A DNA stretch of 64,000 nt, taken from NCBI GenBank assembly GCA_033764875.1, contig JANRIO010000135.1:1-64000 (forward strand). The letters run 5' to 3'. The translations under genes were made by a program, and so were the position numbers. The notes under the pieces were generated by a model. It made no database searches. It was given only the letters and a program-made list of their open reading frames with translations, and had not been told where the DNA came from. This DNA is from AWTP1-13 sp033764875. GTDB taxonomy: Bacteria; Pseudomonadota; Alphaproteobacteria; Rhizobiales; Hyphomicrobiaceae. Below are positions 15,661-23,379 of the stretch, one piece after another; the stretch's first letter is position 1; each line of letters opens with the position of its first letter.

Positions 15661-16221
15661 CTAGTACCGGGGTCTGAACACGCAACCCACGGAAGTGCTG
15701 CGACTGCTTGGCCACGACGTGCATTCGATCGCGGCGTAGTTCTCGATGGCCAGCTTGGGTGTGCCAATCGTCCGGTCTGCATCGCCACGCATCACGCCCA
15801 GTTCGCTGACCTTGGCCGCCGCCTGCTGTGACGTCAGGGCTGGATCGAACGATCGCATAAGGCTGCCCATCTGACCGGCGAAATGGAAAAGACCCATCGG
15901 GCTTGACCGGTCTCCGGTGATCGCGATCGTGGCGACCTTGCCCCCCGCTTGCTCAATAAGCACGCGAGACTTCAGTTCGAAGCGCCCGTTGACTAGGTTC
16001 AGTTCCTTGAAGGCCTGCACTGACCGCTGGAACTTCGCATCTTCGAAGGTGCAGGCGATCGCTGCCTTCTCTGGCCGACAGGCACGGAGCAGGTCGCCTT
16101 CATCGGCTTTGAGTTGGCGGTTGAACCGCTCCTGGAACTGGGCCGGCGTGAAGTCGAAGGCTTGTCCCCAAGCAACCGCGGGCGGCAACGCCAACAGCGC
16201 TGCAATTGCAATCGTTCGCAC
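15661..16221 (-). CDS. Hypothetical secreted protein, 186 aa
   Basis: A clear signal peptide (MRTIAIAALLALPPAVAWGQA) precedes a soluble domain that begins FDFTPAQFQERFNRQLKAD. Two Cys residues (RACRPEKAAIACTFED) probably form a disulphide. Proteins of this form, a short DFTP-type start and an amphipathic beta-sheet domain, occur in prophage and plasmid regions of proteobacteria without known function. The last 20 residues (CTSWPSSRSTSVGCVFRPRY) look out of character, which may mean the true C-terminus was lost at an insertion junction near 15700. It reads in the same direction as the neighbouring secreted gene. Confidence 0.65.
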   Translation of the reverse strand: MRTIAIAALLALPPAVAWGQAFDFTPAQFQERFNRQLKADEGDLLRACRPEKAAIACTFEDAKFQRSVQAFKELNLVNGRFELKSRVLIEQAGGKVATIAITGDRSSPMGLFHFAGQMGSLMRSFDPALTSQQAAAKVSELGVMRGDADRTIGTPKLAIENYAAIECTSWPSSRSTSVGCVFRPRY

Positions 16222-16244
16222 GCCTTTCCCCCGTCTCTCAGGTC

Positions 16245-16580
16245 TTACTTGAGCGGCTGCGCTTGTTGCTTTGGCGCTTCAGGCTGCTTCGGAGTTTCGA
16301 CCGGCGGATCGTTCACCGCAACGCCCAGGTGGTACTTCTCCATGAGCGCCTTCCAAATCGCCAGAGTGGCTCCAGGTGGCACCGCCCAAAGGTAGGCGTG
16401 CCCCTCGAAGCTGCATCGCGTCTCGGGTGGGAACTTGCAGGCCCCGGGAAGGGCCTTCCATCCGACGCAGTCGCCCTTGGAGTTACGCCAGCCAGGACCA
16501 CCTCGGCTGGCGCACCCGTTCGCCTCTGCCACTTCGACGGTCACCACCAACATGAAGAGGAAAAGGAACAGCCGGGACAC
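16245..16580 (-). CDS. Hypothetical secreted Cys-rich protein, 111 aa
   Basis: A signal peptide (MSRLFLFLFMLVVTVEVAEA) is followed by a short domain with four Cys (NGCASRGGPGWR, GDCVGWKALPGACKFP, TRCSFEG), likely two disulphides, and a Pro/Gln-rich tail. The GPGWR and CVGW pattern recurs in small periplasmic proteins coded beside phage or conjugation genes, but no function is known. It stands 24 bp upstream of the other secreted protein and may be co-transcribed with it. Confidence 0.65.
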   Translation of the reverse strand: MSRLFLFLFMLVVTVEVAEANGCASRGGPGWRNSKGDCVGWKALPGACKFPPETRCSFEGHAYLWAVPPGATLAIWKALMEKYHLGVAVNDPPVETPKQPEAPKQQAQPLK

Positions 16581-16661
16581 GTCAAACTCCTACGCACGAC
16601 AATGCTGGCATGTTAGCAGCACGGCGGAGGTTGGGAAGCCCCCGCTTGGCAGGAGAACGAC

Positions 16662-16865
16662 GTGACGCAATGGGAGTACTTGGAGATCGACCTAAGCGCG
16701 ACGTCCAAGGACGCCGATGAGGTCGACCTACTCACCGAGGCTGGCGCAGAGGGCTGGGAGCTGGTCACGATCGTGCCGCCGTACCGAGCGATCCTGAAGC
16801 GCCCCGTCAAGGGGCCGACCGATCGCAGGCCGAGACGAAGGCTCGAAGGCAAGGCCGACACCTGA
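16662..16865 (+). CDS. DUF4177-like small protein, 67 aa
   Basis: A GTG start with an AGGAGAA ribosome site gives a 67-residue protein. TQWEYLEIDL, LLTEAGAEGWELVTIVPP and the closing AILKRP follow the DUF4177 pattern, a small alpha/beta domain whose signature is an aromatic strand followed by LNxxGxEGWELV. Function of the family is not established. The last 20 residues are basic and probably flexible. It is the only plus-strand gene in the right arm and ends against the terminator of the tape-measure gene. Confidence 0.65.
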   Translation: MTQWEYLEIDLSATSKDADEVDLLTEAGAEGWELVTIVPPYRAILKRPVKGPTDRRPRRRLEGKADT

Positions 16866-16912
16866 TCGGTGTCGGCGCCGAGCCCGGGCCGTGACGACCT
16901 GAAACGCAAAAG

Positions 16913-16941
16913 GGGCCGCCCCTCGCGTGGAGGGACGGCCC
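16913..16941 (-). terminator. Rho-independent terminator of the tape-measure gene
   Basis: On the minus strand, a 12-bp stem with one mismatch (arms 16913-16924 and 16930-16941, loop of five) is followed by TTTT. It lies five bases beyond the stop of the gene at 16946 and is the strongest factor-independent terminator in the window. Confidence 0.75.
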
Positions 16942-16945
16942 GTTG

Positions 16946-19255
16946 TCACTTGTCGCCGAGGTTGCTGCGCATCGCGTTGCCGGTAAGGCCAGCCGCAGCC
17001 GGCCCGATCGCACCGAGCACACCGCCGATCTGACCGGCGACCGAGCGGATGGCATTGGCCGCGTCGTTGAGCGCGTCGGCCACGATGTTGCCGCTGGAGG
17101 TGATTTGCCCGGCAGCCTGCTCCGCTGCCCGAGGGATCGCTTGGCCGGCCGAGATCGTTGCCTGGTCGCCCTCGGGGAACATCGAGCCGGAGGAGATCGG
17201 CTTGCGATGCTGCTCCCCATTCGCGGAAGCGCTCGCCTCAGGGTAGCCGAGCGCTCCGCGAAGGTCGCGCACATTGTCGGCGTACGCCTTCCGGAAGCCG
17301 CCGAAGACGTTTTCGAGCCAGCCCTTGTTGTTGTCCCAACCAGAGGCGATGTTGCCGATCCCCTGGGCGCCAAATCCCAGCACCGAGCCGATCACCAGCG
17401 CGCCCAGGATGCTGCCGCCGCCCGCGAGGCCGGTAAACAGCAACCGCGAGAGCAGGCCACGAGCGGCCGTACCTCCAGCGGCACCGGCGACGCCTGCAGC
17501 GCCGCCCCCGAATAGCTTGCTCATGAGCCAGCCACCCGCCAGGCCCGTTCCAGCATCCAGGAGACTGCCGTCAAGGAGCAGAGGCAGGGCGCCGCCCGCG
17601 ATGGCACTGCCCCCGCGACTTCGCAGAAGCGCGCGCAGCGCCATGATGCCCGCGACGCCTCCGCCGGCGAGGAGCCCGCCCTTCAAAACCGAATTACCGT
17701 CTTTCGCATCGAGGCCCTCGCGCAGGTTACCAAGCGCGGCGTTCACGTTTTGCAGCGCAGGAAGGAGGACGACATTGAAGTTCTCGGCGACAGCGCCGAT
17801 CACCCCCTCGAGCTGCGCCTTCGTCGACTGCCAGGTGGCGAACAGGCTGTTCGCGGAATGACCGGTCATCGTCTGCGCATCTACGGGCGTCTTCAGCGCG
17901 TTGGCCTTCAGGATCTGCCACTCCTGCAGCTGCGACACGATGGTCGCCACCATCGAGAACGCCGAGGCGTTCGAGAACATGGGCCGGAGCTTGCTTGCCA
18001 CCTCCGCGCCCGACGCGTCCTTGAAGGACTTGCCCTCGCGGGCGAAATCGTTCTCCAGCCAGCCCACGACGTGCTTCTCGACCCAGGACACCGGATCCTT
18101 GAACAGCAGATCGCTGTCGATCGTCCCGCCGTACTTGAATTTCTTCGGCCCGGCGGGGCTGTTGGGATCGATGCCGCCGGTGATCCAACCGGCAGCGGCC
18201 TGCCGCGCCTGCGCCTCCTTCGTGGCGGCGCCGGTGAGCTGCTGCGTGAGCATGTACTGTTGGTTGCCGAACGTGCTTGCGCGCAGATCGGGGAAGCCGA
18301 GTGCCGCCCGCAGGATCGCCTCGTCGCTCAGAGTTTGCGAAAGGGTCTTCGAGTACTTGAAGAACTGCGCGAACTGGTCAGCGTTGAAGTCCGACCCGCC
18401 GAGGATCTTGCCGAGCTTGTAGATCTCAAGGACCGTCGAGAAGCCTTCGACGTTGGCGTTGCCGTCCTTGTCGATGAGCCGGCTGGAGATGCCTGCCGCG
18501 CGCACGATAGACTGCGTGCCCCGGCGAGCCTTGTCCCGATCGTCGCCCATGAGCAAGTTGAAACGCTGCATCTCGACAACTGGGCCCAGGATCTTCAAGC
18601 CCTCATCGATCGTCTTGAACTGGAGCGCGAACTCCGAAAACGTGTCGAGGAGCTGTGCGTGTGAGAACTGGGTGTAGAGCTTCCCTAGCCGGCCGATCTC
18701 TGCACCGACCTTCGCCTGGTCGGCCTGCCCTAGGTTCTGCAGCGCAAGCCGCGTCCGGGCTTTGTCGAGATCGAAGACGCCAGCACCGATCGCCTGCTCG
18801 CCCGCGTTCACCGCGCGGTTCTGGGCGCGGTCGATGATCGAGGCGTTCGGCGAGAAGCCGTTGCGGCCGAGCCAGCCACTTGGCTGCGAACCTAATCGTG
18901 CGATCTGGTTGAGGCGACCCTGGTTCGCGAGCATGCGCTCCTGCATTGCGAGCGCCTGACGAAGCTCTGCAAGCCCTTGCCGACCGAAGAGCCCGCCCGA
19001 ACGTGATCCGCCAGATAGGCCATTGATCCGCTGGACCTCGTTTCCGAGCTGGCGCATATCGTTGGCCAGGGTGCGGACCTGGCCCTGCAGCCGGGTGAAC
19101 CCGTTCGCCATCGAGCCGGCGCCCGCGCTCGCGAACGCCTTCTGAATATCGCTCGCGGCCTTGCCGATCTCGCGCAAGCCGGCGACGACGCCTTTGATAT
19201 TCCCCGTGAACTGATCGACCAGCTTCAGGGTGATGCTGACGTTCATGCCGGCCAT
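16946..19255 (-). CDS. Phage tail tape-measure-like protein, 769 aa
   Basis: The protein begins MNVSITLKLVDQFTGNIKGV and runs into a long helical region with repeated LREIGKAASDIQKAF-like and QVRTLANDMRQLGNEVQ heptads, then a Gly/Ala-rich hydrophobic segment (about residues 570-680, ALLRSRGGSAIAGGALPLLL and similar) and a helical tail. This is the layout of tail tape-measure proteins, which fix tail length and help inject DNA. The length is moderate for the class. An AGGAG site precedes ATG 19255. No tail-tube, baseplate, capsid or terminase genes accompany it, which is unusual. It may be a phage relic or a protein used by a satellite to redirect tail assembly. Confidence 0.7.
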   Translation of the reverse strand: MAGMNVSITLKLVDQFTGNIKGVVAGLREIGKAASDIQKAFASAGAGSMANGFTRLQGQVRTLANDMRQLGNEVQRINGLSGGSRSGGLFGRQGLAELRQALAMQERMLANQGRLNQIARLGSQPSGWLGRNGFSPNASIIDRAQNRAVNAGEQAIGAGVFDLDKARTRLALQNLGQADQAKVGAEIGRLGKLYTQFSHAQLLDTFSEFALQFKTIDEGLKILGPVVEMQRFNLLMGDDRDKARRGTQSIVRAAGISSRLIDKDGNANVEGFSTVLEIYKLGKILGGSDFNADQFAQFFKYSKTLSQTLSDEAILRAALGFPDLRASTFGNQQYMLTQQLTGAATKEAQARQAAAGWITGGIDPNSPAGPKKFKYGGTIDSDLLFKDPVSWVEKHVVGWLENDFAREGKSFKDASGAEVASKLRPMFSNASAFSMVATIVSQLQEWQILKANALKTPVDAQTMTGHSANSLFATWQSTKAQLEGVIGAVAENFNVVLLPALQNVNAALGNLREGLDAKDGNSVLKGGLLAGGGVAGIMALRALLRSRGGSAIAGGALPLLLDGSLLDAGTGLAGGWLMSKLFGGGAAGVAGAAGGTAARGLLSRLLFTGLAGGGSILGALVIGSVLGFGAQGIGNIASGWDNNKGWLENVFGGFRKAYADNVRDLRGALGYPEASASANGEQHRKPISSGSMFPEGDQATISAGQAIPRAAEQAAGQITSSGNIVADALNDAANAIRSVAGQIGGVLGAIGPAAAGLTGNAMRSNLGDK

Positions 19256-19264
19256 CGTGCACTC

Positions 19265-19540
19265 CTAGTTAGCCCGCGACGACTGCAAGAAATCCGCGAT
19301 TTCTGCGTGCAACTGCGTGGTTCGACGCAGGAGACGACGGAAGATCTCTGTTGCCTGCTCGTCCGATGTCAGATCGTGGAGGTGCGCTTGGGCCTCCTGC
19401 ATGAAGGCCTGCAGCGTCGCCGCGATCACTTCGTGCACGATCGCCGCATCGGCGTCGGCCTCCTCGACGATGTGGGCGACAATATCGGTGGCGAGCTGCC
19501 GCTCTTTAGGATTGAGGGGGCGCCAGGGATCGTTGATCAT
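19265..19540 (-). CDS. Small helical protein upstream of the tape-measure gene, 91 aa
   Basis: The likely start is ATG 19540, giving MINDPWRPLNPKERQLATDI and then a run of amphipathic helices to the stop just 9 bp before the tape-measure start. In tailed phages, the gene directly before the tape-measure gene is usually a small helical tail-assembly chaperone. By position and size this protein could play that part, but no sequence match is claimed and the usual programmed frameshift pair is not seen. It is very likely co-transcribed with the tape-measure gene. Confidence 0.6.
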   Translation of the reverse strand: MINDPWRPLNPKERQLATDIVAHIVEEADADAAIVHEVIAATLQAFMQEAQAHLHDLTSDEQATEIFRRLLRRTTQLHAEIADFLQSSRAN

Positions 19541-19595
19541 CGCAGGTGCCTCGTGTGTCCGTGGACGATTGTGCCATCGCCTTTGAAGAAGCTTT

Positions 19596-20045
19596 TCACC
19601 CAGGCGGTTGCCTTGTGGCCCACGTCGGTCTGGGCCCACTTTCGTGAACACTCGGCGGCGCGATCACGAGGGCGTTGCCAGTCCGAATATCCGCGTTGAC
19701 GCCGTATCGGCGGAGGTCTCCCGGCAGCCGGGCATCGGCGCGGGCGTAGAAGAGATGCTGGCCACGTCGGGTCAGCACCCGCACCTCAGGCCTTCCGAAG
19801 ATCTCTTCTGCGCGTGGAACGTCGCCGGCGTCGTCGACGTCAACGACCATTACCTTGCTCAGTCCCGGCACGATCGCAACATTCGCATCAGGGAAGCGCC
19901 GCGCCCACTTTCCAACCGCGCTAGGCGAGGCCGGGCGGGACCACTTGTCCCAGCCGTCGATGCGGGGGCGGCGCCCTTCGCCGAGCGGGATCACGGCAAT
20001 GCCGCGCCGCGCAATGTCGACGGCATGGTCTGCGAAGACGGGCAT
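19596..20045 (-). CDS. PrimPol-domain (bifunctional DNA primase/polymerase) protein, short
   Basis: The 149 residues are an archaeo-eukaryotic primase-like PrimPol domain: GIAVIPLGEGRRPRIDGWDKW, the metal motif VMVVDVDDAG, the TRRGQHLFY segment that holds the conserved His, and the closing ALVIAPPSVHESG. Such domains prime or copy DNA in plasmids, phages and satellites. The usual C-terminal helicase is absent and the protein ends right after the PPSxHxxG motif with an odd tail (PRPTWATRQPPG), so it is a minimal or truncated version. A GAGG site precedes ATG 20045. It may act with the initiator-like protein of the left arm. Confidence 0.8.
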   Translation of the reverse strand: MPVFADHAVDIARRGIAVIPLGEGRRPRIDGWDKWSRPASPSAVGKWARRFPDANVAIVPGLSKVMVVDVDDAGDVPRAEEIFGRPEVRVLTRRGQHLFYARADARLPGDLRRYGVNADIRTGNALVIAPPSVHESGPRPTWATRQPPG

Positions 20046-20117
20046 GCAGGGCCTCGGGCAACAAAAAGCCCGGCGCGCAGTGCGGGCCAGGCCGGGATGT
20101 CGAAGATGTCAGGTGCG

Positions 20118-20327
20118 TCAGTCGACGCGGCGGCGGCTCTTGGCCTTCGTCGACGCCAGCCACTCCTCGAAGTGCGCGGCGACGAAGTACCGGCGAGCAC
20201 GGCGCCCACCGAACCGGACGATTTCGAGCGGCGGGTTGGCTGCAAGGGTGGTGAGAGAGAGCCCAAGTCGGCGGGCAGCCGCCGCAACGGTGATTAGCTC
20301 CGGCTTGTGGTCGCTGACGACTGTCAT
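20118..20327 (-). CDS. Small AlpA-like helix-turn-helix protein, 69 aa
   Basis: ATG at 20327 behind a GGAGG site gives a 69-residue protein. ELITVAAAARRLGLSLTTLAAN is a helix-turn-helix and IVRFGGRRARRYFVAAHFEEWL is the wing and last helix of an HTH_17 or excisionase-type domain. It is the first gene of the minus-strand right arm, 72 bp upstream of the PrimPol gene, and so a likely regulator of that arm. It is the second such protein in the element; either could be the directionality factor. Confidence 0.75.
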   Translation of the reverse strand: MTVVSDHKPELITVAAAARRLGLSLTTLAANPPLEIVRFGGRRARRYFVAAHFEEWLASTKAKSRRRVD

Positions 20328-20909
20328 CGCGGACCTCCAATGTGCGCAGCGGCCCGCAGCATGCTGCGAGAGCTGGGCGTCGTTGATGGTGGGGGTTGCG
20401 TAGAACGACAAGCGCCGCCAAGCAGGTGCTGGCGGCGCTATATCTCCACGATGCCGAAATGGGTACACTAGTTTGCGCACGAAGTCGAGCCAGAAAAATC
20501 AACGCTAGTCTGCGACAGCCTGTCGCATTAGTCCGAAACCGGAGCGTTACCAATCAGTGACTGGACGATCTACAACTCCGCCCGAGACCGCCCACAGCCG
20601 ATAGCGCCGCCCATCACCCATCTCCCATCCACGATGCGAACCGGCCGCCACGCGCGAGGTTTCCCGCTCTGGCGCTAGGATCTTCGCGGATCTCAAGCCG
20701 GCTCCCAGCCATCAGCGTGCGCGAGGCCGCCACGCACCCGCGTTGGCGCCGGATTCTCCGTCCCGCCGATCTTGATGCGCGGGCTATTGATCGATGTGAG
20801 CAGATAGACGAAGCCTTCGGTCACCTGAAATCCACCCGGCATCGCATTGGCACTAGATTGGCACTAGCCCCAACAAATCCGAGCCGCTCTGACGATTAAG
20901 CCATTGATT
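20328..20909. promoter_or_regulatory. Right-end control region with operator palindrome
   Basis: This 580-bp stretch between the right-arm genes and attR has no convincing gene. It holds a perfect palindrome, TGCGACAG-C-CTGTCGCA, at 20511-20527, flanked on both sides by TAGTC, a good candidate operator for the small helix-turn-helix protein whose gene starts 184 bp away. It also holds the right copy of the inner direct repeat. Together these resemble the control and attachment region of a temperate element. Confidence 0.55.
20838..20865 (+). repeat. Inner direct repeat, right copy (candidate arm site)
   Basis: The partner of 1154-1180: GGCATCG, an extra C, then ATTGGCACT, AG, ATTGGCACT. It differs by one insertion and one substitution, has the same orientation, and lies 45 bp inside attR. 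Confidence 0.6.
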
Positions 20910-20989
<80 letters not shown>

Positions 20990-21366
20990 ATGGCTTCCCT
21001 GGGCGGGTGCCGGGTTTGGTGTCCGGGCCCTTCGGAAAGCATCAGGGGGCCTCGCGCGGAAGCCCCCGATGGGCGCCCATCTAGCACCCGTGCTGCCGGC
21101 TGTCCAGCGATGTCGCTGGGCGGTGCGTGCGCGGCCGGGGACGGATGCTCTGCGCGGGGCGGGGCGCTGGCTAGGCTCGAGGTGCTGGCTAGCGCTGATC
21201 GGCGAGACGCAGGGCCGCGCGTGCTCAGGAGAGCAGGGGCCGATCGCTTCCGTCGGCCGGGCCCTGCACGGCGATGGGCGGGAGCCCGGCGGGCGCGCCC
21301 AGGCCTACCCTGGCGGCCGCGCGGCGGTGGCGTCCGGCGCGACGCCGTGGCCGCGCGGGCGCAGCC
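20990..21366. other. Intergenic region right of tRNA-Lys
   Basis: No gene is seen. On the minus strand this is the upstream side of tRNA-Lys and the downstream side of the SPFH gene. A short GC hairpin, GGGGGC (21045-21050) with GCCCCC (21062-21067), may end transcription of the SPFH gene. The rest is very GC-rich without recognisable sites. Confidence 0.4.
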
Positions 21367-23223
21367 TCAGCGCCGCGGCTGGCCGGCGGCGGGGGGCTGC
21401 CCCGGGCTCGGCTGGGCGGCGATGTTCTGGCCGAGGATGGCCATGAGCAGGCCGGCGAGGCCCTCGCCGCTGCCGCTGCTGCCGCCGCCGACCTGCACGT
21501 TGGGCACGAACTTCTGGGCGTTGGCGAGCGCGGAGGTGAGCACCTCGGGGTGGGCGTTGGCGAACTTGGCGAGGGTGTCGAGCATGAGCTCGAACTGGCG
21601 CAGCTTGACGGTCGCCTCGGGCCCCAGCACGCCGACCTGCTTCTGCTGGCCCTCCGAGATCAGGGTCAGCTTGTCGCGCTCGCCCTGGCCCTCGTTGCGG
21701 GAGGCCTGCGCATTCTGCACCGAGCGCTGCACGTTGATCTCGCTCTCGACCAGCTTCGACTGCTGGTCGGCGGTGGCCTTGGCCTTCTCGGAATCGACGC
21801 GCTTCTCCTGGGCGGCGCGCTCCTGCACGAAGGCGCGCGCGAGCTGCGTTGCGAGCTGCTCGCGCCGCACCGCCACCAGCAGCTCCGGCGGGATCGCAGG
21901 CTCGCCCAGGCGCACCTCGCGGATGGTGACGCAGGACTTCTGCGCCTCGGGGCGGATGCGGCGCTCGATCTCGCCCTCGATCAGGGGGCGCTGGTTGATC
22001 AGGTCCAGCACCTTCGTCGGCCGGTTGACGGTGACGAAGATCGGCTTGCCCTCGCGGTCGAGGATGGGCTTGCCGCTCTCGTCGACCTTGGCCTCGGTGA
22101 TCTCGTAGCTGCCGCCGGCGACGTCGCGCGTGATGGCGCGGATCGAGGGCGTCAGCACGCGGTCCTCGATCTGGCGCAGGGTGCCGACGCCGGCCACCAC
22201 GCAGGAGGCGTCGGAGGGGGAGACCTGGGCCACGACGCGCAGCTCGAGCGGCACGTCCCAGCCCTCCATCTTCACGAAGATGGCGCGGTCCGCATCCTCC
22301 TTGGCGAACGGCACCTCGACCTCGGTGCGGTTCTGCACGATGTCGCCCTTGGCGTCGACGGTGAGCGAGATGTTGGCGCGGCGGTAGCCGCCGGCGTAGG
22401 TCCACACCTGCGCGCGCGTGTCGATCTCGGTGAGGGCGAAGGCGTCGGGGTTGAAATAATACTGGCCCGGCTGCAGCGACCTGTCCCACACGCCGATGCA
22501 ACCGACGGGGACGAGCGGCGCGTCGAGCCGGCCCTTCTCGTCGGGGCGGGCAAGCACGTCGCAGGCGGCCGGCTTGTCGGCCTTGAGCGTGCCGAAGTCG
22601 ACGTCGGCGTGCACGTTCGACTTGATCACGCCGACGAAGCCGGCCTTGACCTCCCGGGCGTCGACCTCGGTGATGTCCCACAGGTAGCGGTTGAGGCGAT
22701 AGCGGCCGGGCGTCAGCACCGACAGCTGGGCGCCGCGCTGGCCGCCGTTCTGCAGGAACACCTCGGCGTCGAGCATCTTGAAGCCGAGCCTTGCCGGGAA
22801 CGGATCGGCGAAGGCCTGGCCGGCGCGCAGGGCGGCGCCATCCTTGGCCGTCAGGATGCCGACCTTGCCCTTGGCGATGGAGACCTCGGTCTTGCTGGTG
22901 TCGACGTCGTAGAGCACGTTGACGAGCAGCCAGGGATGGAAGCCGGGCGCCAGGGTCCGGGCCTGGGGCCCGTTCTCGCCGTGCACGGCGACGATGCGCC
23001 CTTCCGACAGCGCGCCGCCGCCGTAGACGCGGAAGAGCTGGCCCAGGTGGCCGTCCGGCACGCGGACAAAGGAGGTGGAGGCGATGGCGAACAGGATCGC
23101 CAGGATGCCGACGGCACGCAGCAGCGCGTTGGCGAGGGTGTTGCGAAAGGCTTGCGGCAGCAACGAGGGTCCGATGAAGACGATGACGGCGCCCAGCACG
23201 ACGCCCAACACGAACACGGACAT
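21367..23223 (-). CDS. SPFH/band 7 membrane protein
   Basis: The 618-residue protein has two N-terminal hydrophobic segments (about residues 2-22 and 32-52), then a long SPFH (stomatin/prohibitin/flotillin) domain and a helical coiled-coil region rich in Ala, Glu and Lys (about 455-540, with KRVDSEKAKATADQQSKLVE), ending in a Gly/Pro tail. SPFH proteins build large membrane-bound rings or scaffolds and are tied to membrane microdomains and protease control. It stands alone and is transcribed toward the tRNA. The insertion of two long strands in the SPFH domain makes it longer than stomatin-type members. Confidence 0.85.
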   Translation of the reverse strand: MSVFVLGVVLGAVIVFIGPSLLPQAFRNTLANALLRAVGILAILFAIASTSFVRVPDGHLGQLFRVYGGGALSEGRIVAVHGENGPQARTLAPGFHPWLLVNVLYDVDTSKTEVSIAKGKVGILTAKDGAALRAGQAFADPFPARLGFKMLDAEVFLQNGGQRGAQLSVLTPGRYRLNRYLWDITEVDAREVKAGFVGVIKSNVHADVDFGTLKADKPAACDVLARPDEKGRLDAPLVPVGCIGVWDRSLQPGQYYFNPDAFALTEIDTRAQVWTYAGGYRRANISLTVDAKGDIVQNRTEVEVPFAKEDADRAIFVKMEGWDVPLELRVVAQVSPSDASCVVAGVGTLRQIEDRVLTPSIRAITRDVAGGSYEITEAKVDESGKPILDREGKPIFVTVNRPTKVLDLINQRPLIEGEIERRIRPEAQKSCVTIREVRLGEPAIPPELLVAVRREQLATQLARAFVQERAAQEKRVDSEKAKATADQQSKLVESEINVQRSVQNAQASRNEGQGERDKLTLISEGQQKQVGVLGPEATVKLRQFELMLDTLAKFANAHPEVLTSALANAQKFVPNVQVGGGSSGSGEGLAGLLMAILGQNIAAQPSPGQPPAAGQPRR

Positions 23224-23379
23224 GTCACGCTCCCAAGGTTCACGGCCAAACGGCCACGCGCCAGCGGTCGTCCCCGGGCCATTGCCCGCAGCTTGGGCGT
23301 AAGCTTACGCGGCATTGCGTAAAAAGTTGGGTGGCAGAAGCGGAAAAGACGCATTCATCGTAAATTATCCCCCCCGCCC

